Assembly (NCBI GenBank): GCA_011800155.1 | Contig: CM022374.1 | Span: 1 to 64,000, forward strand | Reading direction: 5' to 3' | DNA from: Flammulina velutipes | Taxonomy: Eukaryota > Basidiomycota > Agaricomycetes > Agaricales > Physalacriaceae | Length of the DNA stretch: 64,000 nt | Part shown: positions 30,791-42,342 of the stretch, one piece after another | Layout: every line of letters starts with the position of its first letter | Position numbering within the stretch: the first letter of the stretch is position 1 | Notes under the pieces: model-generated | What the model was told of the DNA's origin: nothing | Seen by the model: only the letters and a program-made list of their open reading frames with translations | Databases searched by the model: none | Translations under genes and position numbers: made by a program

Positions 30791-33182
30791 GGCTACGCAG
30801 CTATGCATAAAAGGACGTGTTCACCATTGTCTACCCTGCATTCGAGATGGTGTCGAGCTGTTGGCGGACGCAGCCGTCCCGGACTGGAGGGTATGTTTGA
30901 TACCGTAGCAATGGACGTTTTGGTGATACAGAGTTCGCATATGCGTTGTTAGATATGTACTTGGAACCTACTAAATTGGTTCTTGAATCGATGAGACTTA
31001 CCTTAGATAGCTCCCTCCAAAGGCAGACGCTAACTAGAGCGTAGGTTATGAGTGGAATGCCTAGCTTGTTGGTTACTGGATACGGAAACAGATTTGAACT
31101 TGTCTGCTGATCATGAGGCCAAGGCGTGAGGTCGGATAATCGAGGGAAGAGGAATCTGGGGAATACATTTTAGGTGTAGAGTGCACGGAAAGCTTCGCGA
31201 TAGTGGGCCATCTCTTCGTATTCTTCTCACGGTCCTCCATTCTTCACGATCATTCATAGACCTACCAATCCGAGCAGGGATAGCCGATTAGCCATTTGTC
31301 GAAAGTTAGCACCGTCAAGTCATGTTGTGGGGCTTGGCGTAAAGAGTCCTTACTCATTAGGGGTACTCGCTAAGGAAAGGTACGTGCGAAACGGAGAAGG
31401 GAGAATAGGTGTGCCTAGGCGTCAGCATAGAGTCTACGAGGATGAATCCCACACCGTTAGCCTGGCACCAACGGTTCCTGTAACGTGTCCGATACATCTG
31501 TCGTACCGGTTCCGACTGCTCTGAAGTGCGTGTGGCGCACTACTATAGATGAAATGACATAACGATATTCGTCATCGATGAATGCAGTGTGAAATCCAAT
31601 TTGTCCACCCTGCGGGGACGATGTGGGAGGTCTCAGATATCAACGGACATACAGTCCCGGGTCGGGAGGTTATGGAGATTATCCATGAAGGCACCTGACT
31701 AAGTGGTGCGAGCTGAGCATCCTCATTCACGCTGTGTTTAAAAGAGCTGTTCCAGTAGTCACTCGGAGGCAAATTGAAACGATGTGCGATTACCCCAGAT
31801 CAGCTGAGCGGGATGGGCGCTTGTAGGTGTCCGATCATGCTCGCGTGTGCGGGGTCTAAATGGAATATGGCAAGTTCGTCGCTAATGTTGTCTACTGAGA
31901 TGTTTATATTTTATAGCTTATTCGACATACCGTAGGGGTGCATACATGTCGAATAGCGAAAGAACCCATAGTTAGGAAGATTAGATACAGTACAACGATC
32001 CGTGGAACCGATCTGCAAGTTATAGTCCGTATCCCATGACCGTCAATATCCTGCATCGTGTAGAGATCATATGAGCGCCTCTCAGGACCTACAATATGGG
32101 CGCATGTAGACGTCGAGGGGGGACGGTATACTCACATTCGTCATTTGATTAACAAATGCGAATCGATAGAAACAGTGTATCATAGTTCGCGCTCTCACGT
32201 AACGCCGAGTTCCTCTACGGAAAATGAGCTAGTATTACGCTAAGATACTCCAAAATCTATCTCGAGGCCGACCGCTGACATGATATGCAATCCCACTTCA
32301 GATAGCGTAATGATAGTCATTCTGAGTTCTAGTTCATTCTCCGGTGCAAGCGGTGAGTTTGTAGGCACTATCAACTATTCAAATCGAAAGACCATCGAGG
32401 CAGGCTTCTTGATACACATATTAGACAAAGGCAGGCTCAATTTGCGCCACATTTCGCTAAATCAAGTAATGGTCAGCGAGCACGGTAACAGAGATAGAAT
32501 TGAGGCTTATGAACGTGGTTCGCATCAAGGAACTATACGAGAAGGATGAAGAACAAGAATGGGAAACGACGGAGTAATTGAACCACCCGTGCGGCCTCAG
32601 TATCATTGCATGTGCACTTCAGTGTTCTTCCCAAACCGAGCGACTTCAATTCCTTTTCCTCCGTCCTGAGACGGATTGGGCACGATCGATAAGAAAGCTT
32701 CCCCTCCATACTCTGGGTCTGATGGAGAGTCTACTTCCCTGAGGGATTTTATCCTCCCCAGAGGCTATATCTCCCGAAGCACGCTGATCTTTCCCAGCCA
32801 TGTATCTCCGACGAGATTACCCCGGATATCGAGAGCGAGAAGACATCACAGGGACTTATGCCACGTAGCCAGAGCCTTTGCACATAACCCTTCTACATGG
32901 ATCGTCGTCGCACTGACTGACAGAGTAGAATGCTCCGCCAAGCTGCCCATACCACTACATATTTACCCCGCAGACGGGTTCAATTACCCCACATCAGCTG
33001 AGGCGGGACATCCGGGTTGTGGGTGTATGTGGAAACCAAGGAGCAGAGCGAAAAGTACACTTCGACACAATCATCATGTTTCATGAAGGCAGGGTATACA
33101 AGTTGATAATCTGCATATATCTCATTCTGCATCGTCATCAGCGTTAGGTTCAATGAACAACTCAAAGAACGCACTTCAACAC
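30791..33182. other. Outer right arm and unique flank, no gene seen
   Basis: 30791-32448 is repeat-arm DNA including the third copy of the 1.05-kb repeat (31100-32160). 32449-33182 is unique. A frame at 32676-33086 (136 codons) is unsupported, and the CATCAGCTGAGG...GGGTGTATGTGG word near 32990 is another short dispersed motif. Confidence 0.5.
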
Positions 33183-34345
33183 TCAGATCAACCGCCCAAA
33201 CTTCCCATCGCGCTTAGATTGCTCTTCAGACACTACAGCACAATATATCAGTCTCCGTCCCAAGCTCGAACCAAATAAAAGAACATACCAAAACCATTCG
33301 CCCCAGTCCAGAGCGCAGGACCCGGCATCTGGTACTGGCTCGCAGGATAATCATAGACGTTGAATTTCATCCCAGGCGACGAGTCAGTATAGGCTCTGTT
33401 ACCCCAATATCAGAGATCGCAATAGAAAAACGGGTTTGATGAAGAACATACCCAGGGAACGCAACGCCCGACGAAGGAAGACTGACGGAACCAGAGCCCG
33501 TGACGGTAATCTGATTGCATGACGGGTCTACATCAACAAATCATGAGCACATATCGGACGAACAGTGAAACAAAGACGCACAAAGTTGGACGCCCCGCAA
33601 AGGATTCTGGCTGTAAAGGTCGTTGGCCTCATGCAGAGTGACAAGTTCGACCCTCATGAGGTATTCCCCAGGCGCGAGGTTCGAAGGGATCTTGAAATCG
33701 ACTTTGCCTACATTTCCAGTGTTCATCGATCCGCGAACTTGGTAATGGAAAACGACGGCGTACCGCCATTGTTCTTCATCTTGATCACAGCCCATTGAGA
33801 GCCGTCCCATCCACTCTCGAAGATCTTGACCCACGATGCTTGACCAGCGCTAACGCTCTGAAGATCGATGATTATCAAGGAACTCCAACGGCCACGGAAC
33901 GTTGAGATATTACCTTCGGTGCGAGATACACGACAATTGGCCCGACATGACTAGCCTCGATGATATCGTCGTTACTAGACACATAAACCAGTTAGATGAA
34001 GAACAAACACAACATCATCTCGGACGTACCGATAATTATGGAACCACTCAGAGGTAACAGTCGCCCCCGCCGGGATAGACACAGAGCTGGAAACCGCAGA
34101 AGTTCCACCGACGTTACAGAACACGTCGTTTCTAGTTCGCGAAATCAATAAGATATGACTACGCAGGAAAGGTCATACGATTTAAGATCCTTGACGGGGT
34201 TGTTCGTCGGCGGCTGACGAATATATTTCCCTGCGCCTTGACCTTGGTCAGCCCCGTTAACGTAGAGAGACCATTCCCGAGTGTGCGCCGATACAAGGCC
34301 GAACAGCGCACTAGCGAGGATAGACGACGCAATGGAGAACTTCAT
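33183..34345 (-). CDS. AA9 lytic polysaccharide monooxygenase (secreted, copper-dependent)
   Basis: Eight exons: 34345-34179, 34131-34030, 33974-33914, 33857-33764, 33707-33582, 33527-33452, 33395-33289, 33232-33183; 260 residues with all phases consistent. A signal peptide ending LVSA precedes HTREW, making His21 the first copper ligand (histidine brace). The second brace histidine is in EASHVGPIVVYLAP. The axial tyrosine is in VQLYPSCNQI. Other AA9 hallmarks: NNPVKD, VFCNVGG, IPSNLAPGEYLMR. It oxidatively cleaves cellulose or related glucans and works with cellulases outside the cell. No carbohydrate-binding module follows. The many short exons caused the frame to look fragmented. Confidence 0.94.
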
Positions 34346-34924
34346 CGTATGTATGAATGACGAAAAATGAAAGGACGAGAGTCGGGAAGCACAATTGGCG
34401 CTCTCTCGAGGTTAAATAGCGGAGTGTGTTGCTAAGGAGGGTATGAGCCACACCAAGGCCGGGGTTTTAGCGACCATGGGTTGGTACACGTGCTACATTT
34501 AGAGTGCGCTCGGACTGCGTATTCGCCACCATTCACCGATAAAAGACCATTTAAATCGTAAGCCAGCAAGGATCAAAAGACAAGGATCAGACACGGCGAT
34601 GACGCCTTGCTGAAGATGATTCAGTTTGGAATATAACGAGGACAGCTTCGGGGAAAGTACTCCACGAATCGCGAGAATCATAGCCCCAGATATCCCAGCC
34701 CCATATCAAACGCGTCGTAGGTATGTCGCACAGTTTGAGTGTATGTGCCTCCGGACCCAAATCGGAAAAGCCAGTTTCCCGGAACATCCTTCACCATGAC
34801 TGCACTTGGCTGTATTGCTCTCAAGAATGCGCGTTGATTTATGGTTGATTAAAGGCGGCCACTCGAATACATACAGGCGGGAGGGGATAACATGCAAAAG
34901 AATTCTCTTCCCGAGCTGAGTCTC
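34346..34924. other. Upstream flank of the AA9 gene, no further gene
   Basis: Promoter side of the AA9 gene. Only short overlapping frames without motifs; nothing else recognised. Confidence 0.4.
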
Positions 34925-36315
34925 AGGAAAACCAGTAAGCGCCAATTCGTCCTCGTATGTAATCCTGCCTAGATCTCACCCCACTTTCAGTAGACATCAG
35001 CACCATTCCAATAGACTGGACGCTGTATGACTCACCCGAAATCGACCCAGCTCCGAAGCCAGTCTTTAATTGCACAGAAGGGGTCAAATTTCTTGGATTC
35101 TGATCACTATCGATGACGAGCATGAGTACGAGGTCGACGATGAGGACAGGAAATCGACAAACCAGATATACGCACCATCCTCATGCCCTTGCTCCAGGTG
35201 TTCGCCTTGTCTGGAGTCGACCTCGTCGATGAATCTCGCTCGCTCACAAAGCCCTCATAGAATTCCCTCTGGTCTTCGTATTCGTACCCTGATTCTTCTT
35301 GTAGAGAGCTCGAGAATGTATGCTGTGATCCAAAGTAGCGACACGAGCATCGTCTTTCCAGCGTTCTCGACATGGATGTGAACCACCGATTTGGTACGGA
35401 GTAATGTCTACGTACGATGTTAGAGATACGGCTAAGAGGGCATGACTAGAGGATACTCACATTTACGACGCTCATGTTGGGTGCGCAAGGAGGTCGATAG
35501 CTCGTCCAAAAGGTGACGTCATCAAGTTCGTCTGCCTGCGAGATGCGAGAGAGCGAGACGCAAGGGTAGGATGCCAACAAATGGATGACTGGCAGTGAAG
35601 TAAACACCAACTCATCCTCGTTTGCAATCCCGCCTGGCTCTCACCGCACTTTCAGTGGACATAAGTACCATTCCAATCATCAAGACGCTGTATGGCTCAC
35701 CCAAAATCGACCCAGTTCTGAATTCTTTTTTTTTCATAAGGAAAAGGTCAGACCTGCTAGATTAGGATCACTAGCGATAACGAGCATGAGTACGAGGTCA
35801 ATGATGAGGACAGGAGGTCGACAAACCAGATATATGCGTCGTCCTTATGCCCTTGCTCCAGGTGGCCGTCTTGTCTGAAGTCAACGACGTCGACGAAATC
35901 GAGCTCGCTCATAGAACCCATATGGTTCTCGCCCCTGGTATTCGTATTGGAACCTGTACTCTTCTTGTATGGAGGTCGGCGAGATAAAAGCTGCGATCCG
36001 ACACGAGTATCGTCGATGGGCGCGTTTTCCCAAGTTCTTGGCCCTTGCGTCTTCTTCAATCCAGCGTTTTCGACATGGATTTGAATCATCGACTTCGTTG
36101 CGCAGTATTGTCTACGTATGATGTTAGAGACGTGACTTAGAGGGCATGGCTGGACGATGCTCACATTTGCGACGCTCATGCTGGGTACACAAGAAGAAGG
36201 TCCACAAAGAATAGCTCGTCCGTAAGGTGACGTCATCGGCGTTGAGCATAATGCCGTCTGCAAGTAAAGGAGGTCGTCTGCCTGCAAGATGCGAGATAGC
36301 GAGATGTAATGGTAG
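34925..36315. repeat. Tandem direct duplication of about 0.7 kb
   Basis: 34925-35575 and 35590-36315 are diverged direct repeats. Shared blocks: CGTCCTCGTATGTAATCC / CATCCTCGTTTGCAATCC, CACTTTCAGT(A/G)GACAT, CACC(C/A)AAATCGACCCAG, GAGCATGAGTACGAGGTC, and AAGGTGACGTCATC near both ends. Minus-strand frames in both units share an HVENAG segment and acidic tails, so each is probably a piece of the same decayed gene. No intact gene supported. Confidence 0.7.
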
Positions 36316-36759
36316 GATCCCAAACGAGGTCTTGGAATGCGAATGCCGAGATAATTGGCCTTGCGAATAAAGGACGCCGAAAGGCAACGAGCCAGGGACA
36401 TCATGGCTGAGGATATGCGGTTCCTATAGAGCTGGTATTGAGAAAGTGTGCAGCGAAGGGAAGTGTAGACTAACCTGCTGCTCTCGTTGCACTGTGGATC
36501 GAAGAGCGAGTTTAGACCTTGCGGTACTCTTGTCGCACAATTAAAGGGATTTATGCCGTCCTCGGGGGTTCTCGTACGGAAAGGAGCAAGACAATCATAG
36601 CAGGTTGAAGAGGTGGGTCGATGGTCCGGCAGGCGATGAGCTGGATACGGTTGAAACGACGATTCCGGTGGATGATCCAATGTCTGCAAGGAGATCAAGA
36701 CGACGAAGACAAGGAGGTAGGTAGGAACGCACATCTTCGAGACGCGCCAAAGGAGCGGT

Positions 36760-37470
36760 TCAGGCGGCGGCGTCGTCAAGGATCAACCTAGAGCATGTAT
36801 GAGGATATCGAACAAAACGAAAACGATATAACGCACCCGCGTAGGGTACACAACCGTCGCTATCACGCAACCAACCTCCAATAAAAGCGCGTTCCTTGTC
36901 CGTTATCCTACGAAAGCCTTGGAGACGGTCGATTCTTGGCGGCCTACAGGCTTGGGCCCGTCCGCAGTATAGTCCCATCGCTTTGATACCATTGAAGTAT
37001 TGCGTCTTCCGTCGTCCTACATGAGCGAGGTTCATCTAAGACGTGCATCTGGGTACGATTTGAGAATACGTGTTGCATGCGCCTATCCTGCACTGGTATT
37101 GAGCAAATGAAACAGAAAAAACGACGACGGAACAGACCTTGCGCGTGGCGATGTTCGCGACTAGGCGACACAGCGTTCGTGAGCATTGAGACGCATAGAA
37201 ACAGCAAGTGGTAGCATGCCAAACAGACGCAGATGGGTAGATGGAAGTACGAAAGCAAGACGCGTTCAGTTTGGCCGTATTTGGCATGCATCCACTCATT
37301 CCCGACATCAAACACGCGATCGATGTCTTTCCCACGGAGCACTCTATAATCTTGCAATAAATAGCGAGAATAACGAGAGGTAACAGCCCTTTTCAAAATA
37401 TAGAACGCACGACGTATGCCAGACAAATCACTTGAATTTACGTCACTAAGCGATATCATCTACCTCATCA
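36760..37470 (-). pseudogene. Possible 3' part of a gene split by the DNA transposon
   Basis: Minus-strand frames (for example RAFYILKRAVTSRYSRYLLQDY near 37.4 kb and GRAQACRPPRID near 36.95 kb) lie directly next to the transposon's left terminus. The frames are short, and I cannot join them with certainty to the coding sequence on the far side of the transposon. Product unknown. Confidence 0.3.
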
Positions 37471-37620
37471 CAGGGGGATACCATCGGCCGTTTCCGTGAA
37501 ATCGACTCCTTTCGTATGGTCGTGGGATACTTGAGGGTAACCAAGGTATGCCGCTCTTTCCGGCGCGCCGAATCACTGATGCATGATGCGCGCCTCTCCA
37601 TTGTCGCGTTCATCGCGTCG
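37471..37620. repeat. Transposon terminal inverted repeat, left
   Basis: Pairs with 42180-42342 inverted. After position 37597 the left side lacks about ten bases present in the right terminus, then similarity resumes (GTCGCGTTCATCGCGTCG). Confidence 0.85.
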
Positions 37621-37665
37621 TATTACTACTGCGTGTATTGTAGCATTCGGTAATATAATAATATA

Positions 37666-40600
37666 CTACTCATCTGGGTCTTCTGTAATGCTATGAACCC
37701 TTGACCGCTTCGCAATAGCAGTAGCTAATTGAGTTTGCTCTGCTGTATTAGATCGTGCTCTCTTTGTTGTGTCTAAACGTAACGCCTCTATCGCGTCGCT
37801 ATCTGGCACACCATGTTCTTCTCTCCAATTACCTGTATTCTCCTCCGGCACTCCCAAGTTGTCCTCCTCGCGTGCGGATATGTGCATATCTACCATCATA
37901 GATGCTGGTACCACTGGCGCGGTTGTACCGTCTGTGGAATGCTCTGCAAAGAGATGATAAACCGCGTTGTACTTCCATACAGTGCGGGGCTTTCCATCTA
38001 GCTCGCACAGTGCACAGAGTATAGGAACATTCGTACATGGTGTGGTCCTGGAGTAAACAGCGGCACGGGAATATATCATCTCCTCGTAGTGGTAATCACA
38101 GTCTGACTGGATGCGTGGTGATTTCCCGGCCCTTCGTGTCATCTGAGTAACACATCCATCTGCTCCACAGAAGCCGCAAGGCTCGACACCAATATCCAGA
38201 GCATGACTAGGATCACTAAGCTCCCGCGCGTTGAGAAGGATGTGATTTCCAACATGATTCCTATGTTCCTTTAGTGGCATTTGCTTCTTGCAGAATCGGC
38301 AAGTAGTTGGAGACGTGGGAGTGAGTTTCTTCTTGGTGAATGATGGCAGATCATTCTTGTGTAGATAGAGTTTTCCTTCGGGATCTGAGTAGGGAAGATC
38401 ATTGACCTTGTCAAGGCTAGGTAGTAGTTGAACATTGCGCATTAGGTCCTCCCCACTCTCGGGATCCAGAGCACCCCAAGCAGCATCAAAAACATCGGAT
38501 AGCTCCTGGTCTGAGATCATCCATGTAATTGCGCTAGGATCCATTGATTGCGGGACATGAACAACAGACGGTACGAGGCGATGGACAGAATATGCAGGAA
38601 CCTCAAGTGTCAAGTGCCGTTGAGTGATTCGCGTGTCCGGGGCACTAGAGACAAGCTGAATGTACTTTCCCGGAATCCATCGCCAATAATCCTGGATCCC
38701 GTCGAAGTGCGGTGCACGCACTATATGGAGAATCTGGCCAGACACGGTGATCTTCTGTGTGGCATCGTTGAAGGTTTCCTCGGAGATAGAAAAGTGCATA
38801 ACCTTCTTTCCCCCACTCTGAATCCGGAAGCTCGTCATCTCCAGAACGGCCAAGCATACACCCCGGTCATATCTGACGAGAATAGCACCCAAATCTCCAG
38901 CTCTCATAACTCCCTCGCCACTATCACTATCATCCAGCTCTAGTGATTTCAAGCCTGACTGTCTCAAGTCCTCCACAGCCACACCACGGACACGCATCGT
39001 TCGCATTGGGACTTTGCGGCCACGATCCGGATTAAGGCCAGTCACAAGTGAGTTCTTCAGGTAATCACTACCCTCGAACGTAAGAATTCTTTCCTTGGAT
39101 GCAAAGCTCAATGGGTCTCCGCCTGCATTGTCGGGCAAGAAGTCTTCGATATCCATGCCAAGCGGATCATCAGCATCTTCGCTATCGTCTGACGGAGACG
39201 GAGGAGGGGATGAATGGGAAGGAGGATTATCGGGAATAGAAGTTTCATAGCGTTCTGACCGCATATCATCTTCAGTAACTCGCACACCAACATACTCTCC
39301 TCTGGGACGAAGAAGGTCAAAGCCAGGCTTTGAAAAGTGGCTTGAAAAGTCTTCAACATAGACATCCCCGTAGTATTTACGGAGGAGGCTATTTGCATCT
39401 TCCTGCCCTTGTTTCCACTCTTTTTCTAGGTCGACATTTCCAACAACGACATCACCCTCCCACGAATTTGGATTGACGTGGTCAATGCCGATAGCACCGT
39501 CGAGCTTCAGACGTGTATGCCCACGATCCAGATCTGGGTTGCGCTGGAGCGCAGCACGAATCAAGTAGCCGACACTCAGCTTTTGGGAGAGCTGCAGGAT
39601 ATCAACGTTCCGTGCATGATCCTGGGTGCGTACATCTGAGAACAGTAGCTCTAGACGATCGGTGCCTTCAAATATGATATAGAAGCGGAGATGTGGGTTG
39701 AGAAGCTTCATCCGTGCAATAGTGAAGATGATGCTTTTCACGATACTCTGAGTATCAGCATAGAGTGCGCCCGTAAGACATGCTGTGCCATGCCGCCTCT
39801 GCATGACGAATGTCAAATGTGCATAGGTAGAAAGCGATCGAACTTGATCCGAGAGTGAAAGTTTGATATTGATAAAGGGATCGACGAAATGTCCAAGAAC
39901 GTCTGAGAAGAACACCAATGATTTTCGATGTGCTGTTTCAGATGGTGACAGGGAAGGCGAAAGTGTGTGGAGAGTGTTGAGTGTCTGTATGAGGCTGACT
40001 GCTTTCGGGACGTTCTGTTTGTCGGCAGGATCAAGGAGGCGTACTGCACTATCGTGGGAAATATTTGGAAGTTGTTCAAGCGTCTTGATTATGAACGAAG
40101 GATTGACAGAGTCCATGAAAACCATAACACCTTTTTCATTCCTCAGTAGTGTTGCAAAACCTACTGAAGAATTAATTTAAGCTTCTTTGAAAGGATTGAA
40201 TACTCACGTTTGATAACATGCTTTGGATCGCATGTCCCGACAATCTGATCACTGGATGTGAAGAGATTCAAGCCTTTCAGCGGTGAAAGGAGTGCACCAA
40301 GAGCAGTATCTGGTCCGACAGGTGTCTTCATACAGAGAAGATGCTTGGCGAGACGAAAAGAAGCATCACCGTCACTTGCTATTGCCCACATCGGACCACT
40401 GAGAGCTGCACCGAGCTTATGTGTCTTCCACGAGTCAAAAACAATGCGTAACCACGCGGCAAGCTCGACTCCTGTCTCAGATTTGTCGGTGGGAGAAACG
40501 ATAATCGGCACCGGCGCATAGTAGTCGTGGCGTCCCAAAGGAGCTACTGCAACAACCGTCGCATTGCTTCCCAAACAGACTTTCGTTGCTGCGTCCTCAG

Positions 40601-42131
40601 ATGCTAGCCTACGTTCGATGTCCTTAATCATCTCCATGCTCTCGACCTTCAGATTCACGCCATTGGAATGAACATGCTCCCGGCAAAGTCCACAAATAGA
40701 ATCGCGTTGACCGTCGTATCGCGGAATACTGTCAATCGCGATGTCATCAACCATCAGAGTCATCCCAACAAGGTTCTCCGTCGGGGTAGTAGTAGGAGGT
40801 GGAGCAATGGAAGGATCAAAGAATGCAGATATGTTATGATTGCAATCACCCAAAGTAGGAACATTCAATGAGGGTAATAGACGAGGGATAGGCTGGTTAC
40901 GACGAAGGGTTGTTAACGATGGGAGCCCACAGGACTTCTGTAGAACGAATAGAAGTTTTGGACCACCTAACGATTTGACAAGGAAGGCGATATCTAGTTC
41001 CCGTGAAGAATAACCTCCACGGGGACGATAGACAAGTTGGATGGCTTTCTCGAGGCTATTGATCATTGATTGTGGGCTTGCGCCTCGACGCATTGCAGCC
41101 GCGAGCAGTCGACGCAAGCCAGCAACCTCATTCCTCGAGATCAACATCATGATCCGCTTGTAATCCTCGAGCCGTTTCTGGTGTGTTCGGACACGCCGCT
41201 TTAGATTGCTGACCTATTATGCAAAAAAGTTAGACGGACTCATCGACAAGATTTGATCAAGACTTACATCCGTCTGAAGGACTTTGCACTTTCGTGCCAA
41301 TCGATGGATAACAGCGACGGACTGTTGATGATTTAGATACTTGTGTGGTGTGTGGGCCTTCGCTTCATTTGTCGCGACATCGACAAAGTGACGGAACTTT
41401 TGCGACATTGATATACGATGGCATTTGACGCAGGGAATCTTGCCATCGGAGCCCGTCGAAGGGAACTCACACTCATCAGAGCGGATGCGGAGGGATTGTT
41501 CATTTGGACCAAAACCGATTAGTCTCCATCCAAGGTTTCGTTGCTTGTGTTGTTGGTAAGGATAGTCCTCCCAAAGGGAAGAACCGATTGGCCAACTGAT
41601 CATCATGCCCGGACACGCAGCGGTAAGTCCCAGCGAAAGAGGCGCTAGCGGGAGAAGAGGGACAGTCACAGTGAAAGGAAGGGGTTCGAAAGGCAGAATG
41701 GGTTCGCATGTATTATCATCTATAGCGGGGAGAGGAGGTGAGGATGCTATCGGGACTCCGAGCTCTTGGTCTTGAGAAAGAGCAACAGCAGAGAGCTGGG
41801 ATACGTAAGGATATGTAAGGCAGGTGGATTGGTTTATGCAACATACATTTTCACGTAGTACTGAAAGCGAGCGCGAGGAAACGTGGAGGCGGCGGCTGCT
41901 CGTCGTGCTGGGTCCCGCGGTACTCTGAGACGAGACCTTGCGTTGTCCTATCTTGCACACTTTTGAGTCATAATGAGTCTCAAATTTTGTCGTGTTTCCA
42001 TGATGCGAGACAGATATTTTGCTCGTACACAGAGGACAGGCCACTGTGTGTTTGCCAGTTGCATCAACGGAAGTGGTGAACGGCCCAGTTCCATCACGCG
42101 TGTAGAATGTGCGGGGTTGTAAATGAAGCAT
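37666..42131 (-). CDS. Transposase of the long-TIR element (P/THAP9-like motif order, tentative)
   Basis: Exons 42131-41847, 41795-41268, 41213-40208, 40160-37666 join in frame to 1437 residues. The first intron (51 nt) is frame-neutral. The N-terminus has a Cys/His cluster (CPLCTSK...HHGN), and a basic coiled coil follows (SNLKRRVRTHQKRLEDYKR). Then come MVDDIAID (candidate catalytic Asp), a CGLCREH knuckle, CDPKHVIKRFATLLRN, LDPADKQNVPKA, and GTDRLELLFSDVR. This order resembles P-element/THAP9 transposases (acidic residue, DxxHxLK, a C-terminal ...D.LE.LFS.(I/V)R segment), but that is my inference. The C-terminal part has CRFCKKQ...H...H and further Cys pairs. It appears intact. Confidence 0.75.
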
Positions 42132-42179
42132 AGAATTGAGAAGTAGATGTATGTGCTCCAAGAGTGAATGTATAGAAGA

Positions 42180-42342
42180 TGCGACGCGATGAACGCGACG
42201 ATGGAAGATAAGAGAAGAGGCGCGCATCATGCATCAGTGATTCGGCGCGCCGGAAAGAGCGGCATACCTTGGTTACCCTCAAGTATCCCACGACCATACG
42301 AAAGGAGTCGATTTCACGGAAACGGCCGATGGTATCCCCCTG
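42180..42342. repeat. Transposon terminal inverted repeat, right
   Basis: Inverted copy of the left terminus, with the small extra segment TATCTTCC-type near 42203-42213. It probably carries the promoter of the transposase, whose start codon lies about 50 bp inside. Confidence 0.83.

Larger units (their letters stand above)
26690..32448. repeat. Large inverted repeat, right arm
   Basis: Inverse counterpart of 14988-20660, in the order exonuclease (27.1-28.1 kb, minus), unknown gene Y (29.3-30.8 kb, plus), about 1.05-kb repeat (31.1-32.16 kb) and outer edge near 32448. The right arm is the better preserved: it keeps an intact exonuclease frame and longer Y frames. Confidence 0.85.
37471..42342 (-). 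mobile_element. 4.9-kb DNA transposon with long terminal inverted repeats
   Basis: The left terminus CAGGGGGATACCATCGGC (37471 on) is repeated as its reverse complement ending at 42342. The match is almost perfect for about 127 bp, then continues after a small gap to about 150-160 bp. One four-exon gene fills the interior. I found no clear target-site duplication: the flanks CCTCATCA and AGGATGAC do not match directly. The near-identical termini indicate recent activity. It lies within minus-strand exons of a membrane-protein gene. Confidence 0.88.

Noticed and set aside
35107..35373. HVENAGKT-like word in a frame of the tandem repeat, suggesting a GTPase P-loop
   Set aside because: The first glycine of a P-loop is absent and the second repeat unit does not preserve the Lys-Thr.
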